Part shown: one piece after another, positions 30,333 through 38,912 of the stretch | Numbering within the stretch: position 1 is the stretch's first letter | Layout of the letters: every line of letters starts with the position of its first letter | NCBI RefSeq assembly: GCF_025449215.1 | Contig: NZ_CP104900.1 | Coordinates: 2,232,001-2,296,000 of the forward strand | Reading direction: 5' to 3' | Length of the DNA stretch: 64,000 bases | From: Shewanella seohaensis | GTDB taxonomy: Bacteria > Pseudomonadota > Gammaproteobacteria > Enterobacterales > Shewanellaceae | The notes under the pieces: generated by a model | The model's input: the letters and a program-made list of their open reading frames with translations, nothing else | Database searches by the model: none | Told to the model about the DNA's origin: nothing | Translations under genes and position numbers: made by a program

Positions 30333-31016
30333 ATGGGAATTTTCTCTCGTTTCGCCGATATCATTAACTCCAATATCAGCGCATTACTCGATAAAGCAGA
30401 AGACCCTGAAAAAATGGTTCGTCTGATTATTCAAGAGATGGAAGATACACTGGTAGAAGTTCGTTCAACGTCAGCAAAAGTGTTAGCTGAAAAGAAAGAA
30501 TTAATCCGTCGTATCAACCGTGTTGAAGAACAAGTTCAGGATTGGCAAGACAAAGCTGAACTGGCCCTTTCAAAGGACCGCGAAGATTTAGCCAAGGCAG
30601 CTTTAGTTGAAAAACAAAAAGCCGCGGGTTTAGTGGATACCTTAAACCAAGAGTTGGCCGTGATCGACGAGCACATTGTGCGCTTAAAGGATGAAGTTAG
30701 CCTGCTGCAAGAAAAGTTGCTGGATGCTAAGGCGCGCCAAAAGACCATTATTTTGCGTAAACAAACCGCCTCATCACGTTTAGAAGTGAAGAAGCAGTTA
30801 GACTCAAGCAAAATCGACAACGCTATGCTGAAATTTGAGCAATATGAGCGCCGTGTCGAAGGGTTAGAAGCGCAGGTTGAATCTTACGATCTGGGTAATA
30901 AAAAGACCTTAGCCGATGAGTTTGCCGCGCTGGAAGCCGAAGATTCAGTGAATGCCGAACTGGAAGCATTGAAGGCTAAAGTGAAAGGCAAAGCCACAAC
31001 TAAGTCAAAAGAATAA
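30333..31016 (+). CDS. pspA: Phage shock protein A
   Basis: A 227-residue ESCRT-III-like membrane-stabilising protein. The start at 30333 (MGIFSRFADIINSNISALL) follows GAGGAT; the amphipathic N-terminal helix binds membrane. The rest is almost entirely coiled coil (about 25-185). It also inhibits PspF in unstressed cells. It is the first gene of pspABC-ycjX-ycjF. Confidence 0.96.
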   Translation: MGIFSRFADIINSNISALLDKAEDPEKMVRLIIQEMEDTLVEVRSTSAKVLAEKKELIRRINRVEEQVQDWQDKAELALSKDREDLAKAALVEKQKAAGLVDTLNQELAVIDEHIVRLKDEVSLLQEKLLDAKARQKTIILRKQTASSRLEVKKQLDSSKIDNAMLKFEQYERRVEGLEAQVESYDLGNKKTLADEFAALEAEDSVNAELEALKAKVKGKATTKSKE

Positions 31017-31034
31017 CAATTTCAGAGGTGAGTT

Positions 31035-31274
31035 ATGGATATGGACATACTAATGGCACCGATTATCATCTTTATGATAGTGGTGGCGCCAATATGGTTA
31101 GTTCTTCATTATCGCAGTAAGCGACAAGTGAGCCAGGGACTCACTGAGGAAGAGTTTTCACAGCTCAATGATTTGATTGCTAAAGCCGATAAGATGGCTG
31201 CACGCATCGAAACCTTAGAGGCTATTCTGGATACAGAATCGCCTGAATGGAGGGGCAAACATGAGAGGAACTAG
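31035..31274 (+). CDS. pspB: Phage shock protein B
   Basis: A 79-residue inner-membrane protein with one N-terminal transmembrane helix (about residues 4-24, LMAPIIIFMIVVAPIWLVLHY) followed by a short coiled coil (SQLNDLIAKADKMAARIETLEAIL-type heptads). With PspC it senses membrane stress and releases PspA from PspF. It overlaps pspC by 14 bases. Confidence 0.94.
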   Translation: MDMDILMAPIIIFMIVVAPIWLVLHYRSKRQVSQGLTEEEFSQLNDLIAKADKMAARIETLEAILDTESPEWRGKHERN

Positions 31275-31647
31275 TGGCCGTACTTTGTATCGCATTCCCC
31301 AGTCAGGTAAAGTCGCAGGTGTGTGTGCGGGGATAGCCGAATACTTTGCAATTGAAACATGGTTAGTGCGGGTACTTGCGGTTTCTATCTTCCTATTAGG
31401 TGGTTCGGGCGTCGTGTTTATCATCTATGTTGCGTTATGGGTGATACTCGACATCAAACCCCAAAATAGCACTGTTAGGGATGACATCGAGGTGAAGAAG
31501 AAACCTTGGCAATCGGGAGAGCCTGCTAAACAAGCGCTGAGCGATGTGAGCAGGCAATTTAGAAGCCTAGAGGTGAGACTGCAAAACCTTGAACGCCATG
31601 TAACATCTGATAACTTTGATTTAAAAAGACAAATCAATAGCTTGTAA
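31261..31647 (+). CDS. pspC: Phage shock protein C
   Basis: A 128-residue PspC-domain protein. The N-terminal RTLYRIPQSGKVAGVCAGIAEYF block is the family signature, followed by two hydrophobic stretches (about 38-68, ending WVILDIKP) and a C-terminal coiled coil (SDVSRQFRSLEVRLQNLERHV). It acts with PspB as the stress sensor. Confidence 0.95.
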   Translation: MRGTSGRTLYRIPQSGKVAGVCAGIAEYFAIETWLVRVLAVSIFLLGGSGVVFIIYVALWVILDIKPQNSTVRDDIEVKKKPWQSGEPAKQALSDVSRQFRSLEVRLQNLERHVTSDNFDLKRQINSL

Positions 31648-31654
31648 TCCCTCT

Positions 31655-31679
31655 AAAGGGCGGCCATGTCCGCCCTTGT
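31655..31679 (+). terminator. Hairpin after pspC
   Basis: AAGGGCGG-CCATGT-CCGCCCTT is a strong stem, but the following tail is weak (GTTGCTT). It may lower expression of ycjX-ycjF relative to pspABC rather than end transcription. Confidence 0.6.
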
Positions 31680-31741
31680 TGCTTAATCTCCCGTCAATTC
31701 CAGTGTATAGTTAACCTCATTCAACATTTAGGGACATCCTT

Positions 31742-33202
31742 ATGGGAATGCTTGACGTTTCGCTCCATAAATTAACTCAGAAGAGCCAATCCCTGCTCCA
31801 TAGAACGGCTGACAGGCATTTACGACTCGCGGTAACAGGGTTATCGGGGGCGGGCAAAACCGCATTTATTACCGGATTAGTCAACCAACTACTCAATAGT
31901 GGCGCGGCTTCTCAGGTATCCCATTCCCGCCATGGAAATACCTTGCCCCTATGGCAAGTAAGCCGTGAGCAACGTTTGCTCGGGGTGAAGCGGGCAATGC
32001 AGCCGGATCTTGAAATTGCCAGCTTCGATTATCAGGGCGCAATGTTAGCGCTTACTTCGACGCCTCCGACTTGGCCAGCATCGACCCGTACGATTTCGGA
32101 GCTGCGCTTAGCCATCAAATATCAGCCGCAGAAGGGGCTGCTAGCCAAGTTTGCCGATACCGCAACGCTGTATTTAGATATTGTCGATTATCCCGGCGAG
32201 TGGCTATTAGATTTACCTATGCTGCGTCAAAGCTTTATCGAGTGGTGCAGCGCGCAGCAACAACGTGTCGCAGTGTTAAAAAGCTCGCCCTTATATGCTG
32301 AGTTTCAAACTTCGTTAAGTGCGCTCAATTTAACCGAGGCGGCCGATGAGCTGCAGCTTAAACACATTGCCGATCAGTATCAGCAACTCTTGCACGATTT
32401 AGTGCATGTGCAGGGTTATTATCAGGCGCAACCCGGACGAATGTTATTACCAGGGGAATGGGAAGGCGCGCCGCTGCTGGCGTTTTTTCCGCTGTTATCG
32501 GTGACCGACAATCAATGGAGCGAGTTTAAACAAAGCGATAAACACAGTGCCTTTCATGTCCTAGAAAAACGCTACCAAGAATACGTGGCCAAGGTAGTTA
32601 AACCTTTCTATAAACAGCATTTTGCGGGGTTTGATCGCCAGTTAGTGCTGGTAGATTGCTTCAGTGCCTTAAACCGTGGCAAAACCCAGTTTGAGGATAT
32701 GGGCGCCGCGTTAAATGCCATTATGGAGAGTTTCCAATACGGTCAATCCAGTTACTTACGCCGATTGTTTGCGCCGCGGATAGACAGATTATTATTTGCC
32801 GCCAGTAAGGTTGACCATGTGACGCGGGACCAACAAAGTCATGTGTTATCTCTGCTCACCGATATGCTCAAACACAGCCAACATTTTGCCAGTTTCGATG
32901 GTTGTAAAGTCGAGACTATGGCCATTAGTGCCATTAAGGCGACGCGTCATGGCATGGTAACCACTCAAGAAGGCGATGTGGAAGTCGTGCAGGGGATTGG
33001 ATTGAACGGCCAAGCCCTGACGCTTTTTCCCGGCGAAGTGCCCACTCGCTTACCCGAGCCCAACTTTTGGCGCGACCAAGGGTTTCATTTTATGGGATTT
33101 GCTCCGCCGAATAACAGCAATGTGGACCCATCTTCGGTGCATTTTGACCATATCCGTCTCGATCACCTTCTGCAGTATCTCGTGGGGGATAAATTGGAAT
33201 GA
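31742..33202 (+). CDS. ycjX: YcjX-family P-loop NTPase, psp-associated
   Basis: A 486-residue DUF463/YcjX protein. The P-loop GLSGAGKT is at residues 33-40, followed by a family DYPGEWLLDLP block that resembles a switch-type DxxG. In other gammaproteobacteria it is expressed with the psp genes; its biochemical role is not firmly known. It lies 94 bases after pspC and overlaps ycjF by four bases (ATGA). Confidence 0.92.
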   Translation: MGMLDVSLHKLTQKSQSLLHRTADRHLRLAVTGLSGAGKTAFITGLVNQLLNSGAASQVSHSRHGNTLPLWQVSREQRLLGVKRAMQPDLEIASFDYQGAMLALTSTPPTWPASTRTISELRLAIKYQPQKGLLAKFADTATLYLDIVDYPGEWLLDLPMLRQSFIEWCSAQQQRVAVLKSSPLYAEFQTSLSALNLTEAADELQLKHIADQYQQLLHDLVHVQGYYQAQPGRMLLPGEWEGAPLLAFFPLLSVTDNQWSEFKQSDKHSAFHVLEKRYQEYVAKVVKPFYKQHFAGFDRQLVLVDCFSALNRGKTQFEDMGAALNAIMESFQYGQSSYLRRLFAPRIDRLLFAASKVDHVTRDQQSHVLSLLTDMLKHSQHFASFDGCKVETMAISAIKATRHGMVTTQEGDVEVVQGIGLNGQALTLFPGEVPTRLPEPNFWRDQGFHFMGFAPPNNSNVDPSSVHFDHIRLDHLLQYLVGDKLE

Positions 33203-34400
33203 GTTTAGATTCGTTACCACCTTCAAGTGAGTCAGAGACAAACGGGCTCGATAAGCCAATGTCTGAAAATACACTTGGAAGCCAACCGCTCAAAAAACAA
33301 CAAGTATTTGATTCTGATAAGGTCAAACTTCAGTCAACATCTGATGAGCTTAAGAGTGCCCAAGCTTTTGCACCACAGACACCCTTAAAAGCGGTGGATG
33401 AGGTTGTCGATGATGCCTTAGCGGCCCATCCGCAAGCACTGGATGTGTCATCCATTCAGCCAAAACTGCATCAATCTCGCCGTTGGTCTTGGCTGGCGCG
33501 CTTTTCCGTTTTTGGGTTATTGCTACTGGTTTTAGTACAAACGGGATTAGGTTTGCGGGACGCTTGGTTGGCAAGCCCTTGGTTATTTAGCTTTTATGGC
33601 GCCGTACTCGGTTTAGTCGGCAGTTGGGCGATGGTTGGAGCCTTGGGCGAATACCGTAAATTAAAACGCCTCAAGCAGGTTGCCGATACGCAAGAGTCTG
33701 GCGCAAGGCTTGCGCTCAGTATGCAAATGGGCGAGGCCGATGGTTTTATCAATAACATAGTGCGCCATTATCCCGATAGTCAGGGGCTACAGCGGCTGCG
33801 TCAGTCGCTCAAAGATGAACATAACGATGCTGAAAAAGTGCTGTTATTTGAGGACTTAGTGCTTACTGAGCGGGATGAACTGGCGAAAAAATCGTCCGTC
33901 GATACGCGGCCGAGTCAGCCGTGTTGCTTGCCGCGAGTCCGCTGGCGGCATTGGATATGGCCATTATTCTTTGGCGTAACCAACGCATGCTGCGGGATGT
34001 CGCCGCCTGTTATGGAATAGAGTTAGGCTATTGGAGCCGGATTAAACTCATTCGCAGCATCATCATTAACATCATCTATGCCGGTACCAGCGAGCTAGTT
34101 ACCGATTTGGGGACCCAACTGCTGTCGGTTGAGATGACGGGGAAATTATCCGCACGGCTCGCCCAAGGCTTAGGTGGCGGGCTGCTCACGGCGCGCTTAG
34201 GATATCAAGCCATGGCGTTGTGTCGACCAATTCAGTTTAGGGAGGAGCAGCGCCCCAAATTATCGAAAGTTCATCAAGAGTTGTTGATTGAGCTTAAACA
34301 GTTTGCCGGTAAGTTATTGACTAAAGACGGGCGCGATGCGCTTAAGAGCCAATTAGAGGCTGCTGAGCTTAAAACAGGCTCAACACCCAAAGAGAAATAA
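33199..34400 (+). CDS. ycjF: YcjF-family inner-membrane protein (one frame break)
   Basis: A DUF697-type membrane protein partnered with YcjX. The first ~95 residues are polar and poorly conserved in appearance. Then RRWSWLARFSVFGLLLLVLV and the next segment (about 130-150) form two transmembrane helices, followed by a cytosolic region with GSWAMVGALGEYRKLKRLK. At the A6 run 33886-33891 the frame breaks: one more A gives ELAKKIVRRYAAESAVLLAA and joins the downstream frame (DMAIILWRNQRMLRDVAACYG, then a Gly-rich GGGLLTARLGYQAM). Rebuilt length is 400 residues. It ends the psp operon before a strong terminator. Confidence 0.9.
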
Positions 34401-34446
34401 CCTAGCCGAGTGCGCAACACCGCGACTGCACTTTAGGCTAAATGCT

Positions 34447-34482
34447 AATGCGCTAATGACCCTGTCATTAGCGCATTTTTTA
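34447..34482 (+). terminator. Terminator of the psp-ycjXF operon
   Basis: AATGCGCTAATGAC / GTCATTAGCGCATT is a 14-bp stem with a 3-base loop and a T6 tail. Confidence 0.93.
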
Positions 34483-34718
34483 TCGCAGATTTTCTGCCCC
34501 AAACCTCTGAATGTAACAACTTAGTTACAGCGCCTCTGATGCTATTTTCACCATGGCACTGGTTTCACCCGCTCGGCGGGGTATGTTAGTGCTTATTCGA
34601 TAGGGCTAATGTTTCATTAACTTATCAATAGGACTTATCAAGACGCTAAGCATGGCCTCATTAAAACGAACAATGACACAACAAGCGAATGAGGCTTTGC
34701 AACAACAAGGAGTGAGCA
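34483..34718 (+). promoter_or_regulatory. Leader region of mdeA with a structured repeat
   Basis: The gap holds TGTAAC-AACTTA-GTTACA (34512-34529). It also has a longer imperfect stem from GCACT (34556-34560) to AGTGC (34588-34592), enclosing ACCCGC/GCGGGGT. I recognise no known riboswitch and no MetJ box repeat. Promoter elements for mdeA were not assigned. Confidence 0.35.
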
Positions 34719-35912
34719 ATGCAAGATGAATCAAGTAAGCAGTGGAAAGCCGCAACCCAAGCCATTCATGCCGGGCATGAGCGCGAAGCCTTTGGTACTT
34801 TGGTGACGCCACTTTATCAAACGGCGACCTTTGTCTTTGAGTCGGCGCAGCAAGGTGGTGAGCGATTCGCTGGCAACGAACCCGGTTATATTTATACTCG
34901 CCTAGGTAACCCGACAGTTGCCGAGCTGGAACGTAAAATGGCGATTTTAGAAGGGGCAGAAGCGGCGGCAGCAACGGCTTCTGGCATGGGGGCCGTATCG
35001 GCGGCGCTGTTGGCTAACCTCCAGATGGGCGATCATTTAGTGGCTTCCAATGCGGTTTATGGCTGCACCTTTGCCCTTATGACCAGCCAATTTGCCCGCT
35101 TCGGTATCGAAGTCACCTTAGTCGATTTTACCGATTTAGCGGCCATTGAGCGGGCCATCAAACCCAACACTCGGGTGATTTTTTGCGAAACTCCGGTTAA
35201 TCCTCATCTACAGGTGTTTGATCTCAAAGGTATCGCCGATATTGCGAAACGGCATCAGCTTGTCAGCATTGTCGATAATACTTTTATGACGCCGCTGCTG
35301 CAGCAACCCTTAGCATTCGGCATCGATTTAGTGGTACACAGTGCGACTAAGTATTTGAATGGGCATGGCGATGTGATTGCCGGCGTCGTGTGTGGCAGTG
35401 AAGAACAGCTGCACAGAGTGAAATATGAAATTCTAAAAGATATCGGTGCCGTCATGTCTCCCCACGATGCTTGGCTGATTTTGCGCGGGCTGAAAACCTT
35501 AGATGTACGTTTGCAGCGCCATTGTGACAGTGCCCAGCGTGTTGCCGAGTTTTTGGAGCAACATCCTGCGGTGACTCGGGTGTATTATCCCGGGCTTAAA
35601 TCCCATTCAGGGCATCGATTTATCGGTGGACAGATGGCGCGGGCTGGTGGCGTGATTGCCTTTGAGTTAGCCGCCTCTCTTGAACAAGCCATGGCTTTTG
35701 TGGGTTACCTTAAGCTGTTTTCAATCGCCGTGAGTCTGGGGGATGCGGAATCCCTTATTCAGCACCCTGCTTCCATGACCCATTCGCCCTACACGCCAGA
35801 GGCGCGCCAGGCCGCGGGGATAAGTGATAATTTACTGCGGATCTCAATCGGTTTAGAGGATTGTGACGATATCATCGAGGATTTAAACCAAGCCTTGACC
35901 ATGCTGGCATAA
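34719..35912 (+). CDS. mdeA: Methionine gamma-lyase
   Basis: A 397-residue PLP enzyme of the Cys/Met metabolism family, converting methionine to 2-oxobutyrate, methanethiol and ammonia. The PLP lysine is in HSATKYLNGHGD (about residue 210), and the phosphate-binding ASGMGAVSA block is near 86-94. The YGCTF motif (Cys near 115) is the feature that separates methionine gamma-lyases from cystathionine lyases. AAGGAGTGAGCA gives a strong ribosome site. It is monocistronic. Confidence 0.93.
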   Translation: MQDESSKQWKAATQAIHAGHEREAFGTLVTPLYQTATFVFESAQQGGERFAGNEPGYIYTRLGNPTVAELERKMAILEGAEAAAATASGMGAVSAALLANLQMGDHLVASNAVYGCTFALMTSQFARFGIEVTLVDFTDLAAIERAIKPNTRVIFCETPVNPHLQVFDLKGIADIAKRHQLVSIVDNTFMTPLLQQPLAFGIDLVVHSATKYLNGHGDVIAGVVCGSEEQLHRVKYEILKDIGAVMSPHDAWLILRGLKTLDVRLQRHCDSAQRVAEFLEQHPAVTRVYYPGLKSHSGHRFIGGQMARAGGVIAFELAASLEQAMAFVGYLKLFSIAVSLGDAESLIQHPASMTHSPYTPEARQAAGISDNLLRISIGLEDCDDIIEDLNQALTMLA

Positions 35913-35930
35913 GGCTCTACGAGGTTTAGT

Positions 35931-35960
35931 AAAAGGATGCCCTTATGGCATCCTTTTTGT
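35931..35960 (+). terminator. Terminator after mdeA
   Basis: AAAAGGATGCC-CTTAT-GGCATCCTTTTT with T-rich continuation. Confidence 0.92.
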
Positions 35961-36143
35961 TTTATAGCACGACGTATTGTGTGCCACATCACCAACAATA
36001 CTACCGGCAAAGATTGGGGTTATGTTAGCGATTCGCAATATTTGTATTGAGCCGTTTGGAAATTCATAAAAGCTTCGTCTATGTTTGATTGACGGCCACG
36101 GAAGTAGGACGAAAGGCCGAATTTCAAGGAGAGAGGAAGCATT

Positions 36144-36509
36144 ATGAAAGTAACACACCGTTTACCCGCAATGATGAGCGCCATTGTCTTTTCAGCCCTG
36201 TTTGCACTACCTGCGATGGCGGCCGATCCCGTTAAAGAAGCCAGTAAAGTACAAACTCAAGCTAAGACCGATGCTAAAAGTATGGCAATGGATGCTAAGC
36301 AAGCCATGCCTGATTCGGCTCAGGTGAATATCAATACCGCCTCGTCTGAGCAGTTACAAATGCTCAAGGGCATTGGGGCGGCCAAGGCGCAGGCCATCAT
36401 AGACTATCGAACGCAGAATGGTAAATTTAAGGCCATTGATGAGTTGGCCAATGTCTCAGGCATTGGTGCTAAGCTGATTGAGCAAAATCGCCATATGATT
36501 AAGCTCTAG
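36144..36509 (+). CDS. ComEA-like helix-hairpin-helix DNA-binding protein
   Basis: A 121-residue secreted protein: signal peptide to about AMA-AD (residue 27), a Lys/Ala-rich linker, then a ComEA domain (about 60-121). The domain has two helix-hairpin-helix motifs, [16 protein letters not shown] and [13 protein letters not shown]. Homologues bind incoming DNA in the periplasm during natural transformation, and many Gram-negative versions are short like this one. GAGAGAGGAAGC precedes the start. No other com uptake genes are beside it. Confidence 0.9.
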   Translation: MKVTHRLPAMMSAIVFSALFALPAMAADPVKEASKVQTQAKTDAKSMAMDAKQAMPDSAQVNINTASSEQLQMLKGIGAAKAQAIIDYRTQNGKFKAIDELANVSGIGAKLIEQNRHMIKL

Positions 36510-36552
36510 GGATAAGGCGCATCCTGACTCTTGGTGCTGGAGCCCTTATAAG

Positions 36553-36577
36553 AAAAAGCCTGCATTAGCAGGCTTTT
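36553..36577 (+). terminator. Terminator after the ComEA-like gene
   Basis: AAAAAGCCTGC-ATTA-GCAGGCTTTT stem followed by a mixed T-rich tail. Confidence 0.88.
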
Positions 36578-36689
36578 ATCATTTTTACTTGGCTAGTTTG
36601 CCTATAGATTGTCCAGTTAAACCGGATATTTGCCAAACGGACGGATTAGCACTTGATCCCATAGGAGCCATGGGGGATAATCCGCGTCG

Positions 36690-36718
36690 TTCAGTGATCA
36701 TCCACCAAGTGATACACT
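36690..36718 (+). promoter_or_regulatory. Candidate promoter of 4.5S RNA
   Basis: TTCAGT (36690-36695) and TACACT (36713-36718) are spaced by 17 bases, with TGA just before the -10. They lie directly upstream of the RNA. The -35 is weak. Confidence 0.5.
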
Positions 36719-36728
36719 CGAAGTTATG

Positions 36729-36840
36729 GTGACCCTAGGGTCCCCCCGCAATGATAACTTGTGAACTCGGCCAGGCCCGGAAGGGAGCAACCGCAGCAAG
36801 CGACTCGTGTGCCGGGGTGTCGGCTCTAGGGGAACCTCCA
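36729..36840 (+). ncRNA. ffs: Signal recognition particle 4.5S RNA
   Basis: The conserved apical domain is unmistakable: CCAGGCCCGGAAGGGAGCA (GGAA tetraloop and symmetric loop, about 36770-36790) and CGTGTGCCGGGGTGT on the return strand. The outer strands, CCCTAGGGTCCCCCCGC and GGCTCTAGGGGAACCTCC, fold back on each other. This RNA binds Ffh for co-translational targeting to the membrane. Ends are approximate, by a few bases. Confidence 0.93.
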
Positions 36841-36900
36841 ATTATCACCATCATTTTCCAATCTTCTTTATCTTTAACTCAGCTATTAGCAATAACTGCT

Positions 36901-37269
36901 CTACTTAGCATTTAGCAACACAGCTAAATTTACTCGAAAAAGCCTATCGAAAATCGATGTAGCTATGCCAATTTCGCATGACTTAGCTGTCGGCTTCTTC
37001 CTGCTGCATTCTTTTTGTAGATTCTGTTTAAGAAAGGCGCGTGATTTCTCTAATGCGGCTTGGATTTCTCGTTTGAGCTCTTGCAACTCGTTGTAATCTT
37101 CGAAGAAATAGGTGTCAACTAGGTGACGAATATAGCGCACGGGCAGTTGATTGAGGGTCACACAGCAGAGATCGGCTAAATAATCCTCCGGCAATTCATC
37201 CATCAGGCCTTCATCGGATAACATTTCCATTAAGAGAACTTCGTAATAGTTACGGATTTCGAGTTGCAT
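36901..37269 (-). CDS. ComFB-like (late competence development) small protein
   Basis: A 122-residue protein whose first ~80 residues match the ComFB family: RNYYEVLLMEML, then LADLCCVTLNQLPVRYIRH, where the conserved NxLPxRY block lies. Its function is unclear despite the name; some ComFB proteins bind cyclic dinucleotides. The C-terminal tail after QNLQKE looks unlike the family. If the T5 at 37012-37016 had one more T, the protein would read LQKRMQQEEADS and stop at 36983, a more natural end, so a frame break is suspected. It lies 33 bases after the deacetylase gene. Confidence 0.75.
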   Translation of the reverse strand: MQLEIRNYYEVLLMEMLSDEGLMDELPEDYLADLCCVTLNQLPVRYIRHLVDTYFFEDYNELQELKREIQAALEKSRAFLKQNLQKECSRKKPTAKSCEIGIATSIFDRLFRVNLAVLLNAK

Positions 37270-37302
37270 CGCTGTGCTCCATGGTGATTTTTATTGAGTT
37301 TG

Positions 37303-38205
37303 CTACCACAAATGGTTGGCTGCAATAAAAAGTTGGCTATGTCTTTGGCTTAATTGTAGTTCGTCTCGGCTGTAGCCGCCGCCAATTACCGCCGCAACAG
37401 GAATATTTGCTGCTTTTGCCATAGATAACACGGTTAAATCACGTTGATACAATCCCTGCTTGCTGATCTTTAGGTGCCCTAAGTCATCATCTTGATGAAT
37501 ATCGACACCAGCGTCATACAGGATGAGATCTGGTTGATGGAGTCGAATCAACAACTCAAGAGTCTGTTCGATGGTTTCCTGATAAGCGCGGTCATCTGCA
37601 CCTTTCGTCAGTTCAATATCATAGTGTGACTGCTGTTTACGGCTGGGGAAATTCTCTTTGCAGTGGATGGAGCAACTGATAATGCCTTGATGCCTGTGGC
37701 TGAGGGTAGCGGTGCCATCACCTTGATGCACGTCACAGTCAAAAATCAGTACCTTATGTAATTGCTGCTCGGCCATTAGTTTACGGGCGGCGATAATCAA
37801 GTCGTTGAAAATACAGTAGCCGCTGCCAAAGTCATAGTGTGCATGGTGATAACCGCCCGTTAAGTGAAGGGCGATACCCGTTTGCAAGGCTAAATGCGCG
37901 GTCAAACTCGTCCCCGATACCGAGTGCAAAGTGCGCTCGACTAAGGCTTCACTCCATGGAAAGCCGATGCGTCTTAAGGCCGTACTGGCTAAGCTGCCTT
38001 GGATAAATTGTTCGACATAATCTTGCTGATGCACCTGCATTACATCTTCTGCCGTCATCGGCGAGGGAGTATGGAATTGAGCCGGTACAGCCAGTTGATT
38101 ATCGAGCAGATACTGATAAAGGCGTGCGTATTTGGTCGTGGGAAAGCGGTGGTGGGAGGGTAACGCCAGCTTGGAGTAGCTGGCGTGATAAACCAATGGG
38201 ATCAT
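37303..38205 (-). CDS. Histone-deacetylase-family amidohydrolase
   Basis: A 300-residue arginase/deacetylase-fold enzyme (AcuC/HDAC family). Metal-binding and catalytic motifs are present: GGYHHAHYDFGSGYCIFND (tandem His and substrate Asp), FDCDVHQGDGTA (zinc Asp and His) and YDAGVDIHQDDDLG (second zinc Asp). Bacterial members deacetylate small acetylated amines or proteins; the substrate here is unknown. It is embedded in the minus-strand run, 5 bases after the DUF2057 gene. Confidence 0.9.
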   Translation of the reverse strand: MIPLVYHASYSKLALPSHHRFPTTKYARLYQYLLDNQLAVPAQFHTPSPMTAEDVMQVHQQDYVEQFIQGSLASTALRRIGFPWSEALVERTLHSVSGTSLTAHLALQTGIALHLTGGYHHAHYDFGSGYCIFNDLIIAARKLMAEQQLHKVLIFDCDVHQGDGTATLSHRHQGIISCSIHCKENFPSRKQQSHYDIELTKGADDRAYQETIEQTLELLIRLHQPDLILYDAGVDIHQDDDLGHLKISKQGLYQRDLTVLSMAKAANIPVAAVIGGGYSRDELQLSQRHSQLFIAANHLW

Positions 38206-38210
38206 CTTGA

Positions 38211-38903
38211 TTAGAGCTGTGAAATAGCCCAGCTCATAAACTCTTTACGTGTTTTCTCATCGGCTTGTAACCACCAGTATTGCAACATCTGTTGTGGGTT
38301 CGCGCCCGCCGCTTTAGAAGTATCAACCGGAGCGGTTAATGAGGTGGCGTTCACAGCTGCCTGGGCCGAAGTAGGGGCTGGCGTGGCAACAACCGCCGCG
38401 GTGCCTGCTGCGCCCGTTGCAGCGGCGGCAGTACCTGACACATCTACCGCTTGGTTACCGCTAAAGAGACGAGAGACAAAGCTCTCTTCTTCAATGTCGG
38501 TGTTTGTCACTTTGTAATTCACCTGACCTTTGTCAGAGCGGGTTAATACGACCTGAGGATTTTGAGCGAAGGTTTTAGGCTTTTTAACGACCTTGCCCTC
38601 AGCGGCTTGCAAATAATATTGATGATCGCCGTCCACTTCTAAGGTCACGATAAAAGGGGATGACTTAACGAAGGTTTGGCTGTCACTGAAATCGTCTTCA
38701 ACCATTTCATGGTAACGGATCGCGATTTTGTGAGTGCCGGGCGCCAACTCTAAGCTGCTTTTATGGTTGAATACGCTGGACTCGACTTTTTTGCCGTCGA
38801 GGGCAAGGTATTCGAAGGACATAGGGATATTCAGATCTGCGGCAAAGGCTGAGGCAGAGCCGAGTAGCACTAGCAGGCTGCTGATTGGCAAAAGTGATTT
38901 CAT
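38211..38903 (-). CDS. DUF2057 (YccT-like) secreted protein with an Ala-rich insert
   Basis: A 230-residue protein with a signal peptide ending AFA-AD (about residue 22) and a DUF2057 core ([51 protein letters not shown]). After residue ~150 comes a low-complexity Ala/Thr/Pro stretch, then a short conserved-looking tail, [19 protein letters not shown]. Function of the family is not established. AAGGAGCAACA gives a clear ribosome site 9 bases after priC. Confidence 0.85.
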   Translation of the reverse strand: MKSLLPISSLLVLLGSASAFAADLNIPMSFEYLALDGKKVESSVFNHKSSLELAPGTHKIAIRYHEMVEDDFSDSQTFVKSSPFIVTLEVDGDHQYYLQAAEGKVVKKPKTFAQNPQVVLTRSDKGQVNYKVTNTDIEEESFVSRLFSGNQAVDVSGTAAAATGAAGTAAVVATPAPTSAQAAVNATSLTAPVDTSKAAGANPQQMLQYWWLQADEKTRKEFMSWAISQL

Positions 38904-38912
38904 TGTTGCTCC

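Noticed and set aside
34621..34660. MetJ box before mdeA
   Set aside because: Only one partial AGACG half is visible (near 34641) and there is no tandem AGACGTCT repeat.
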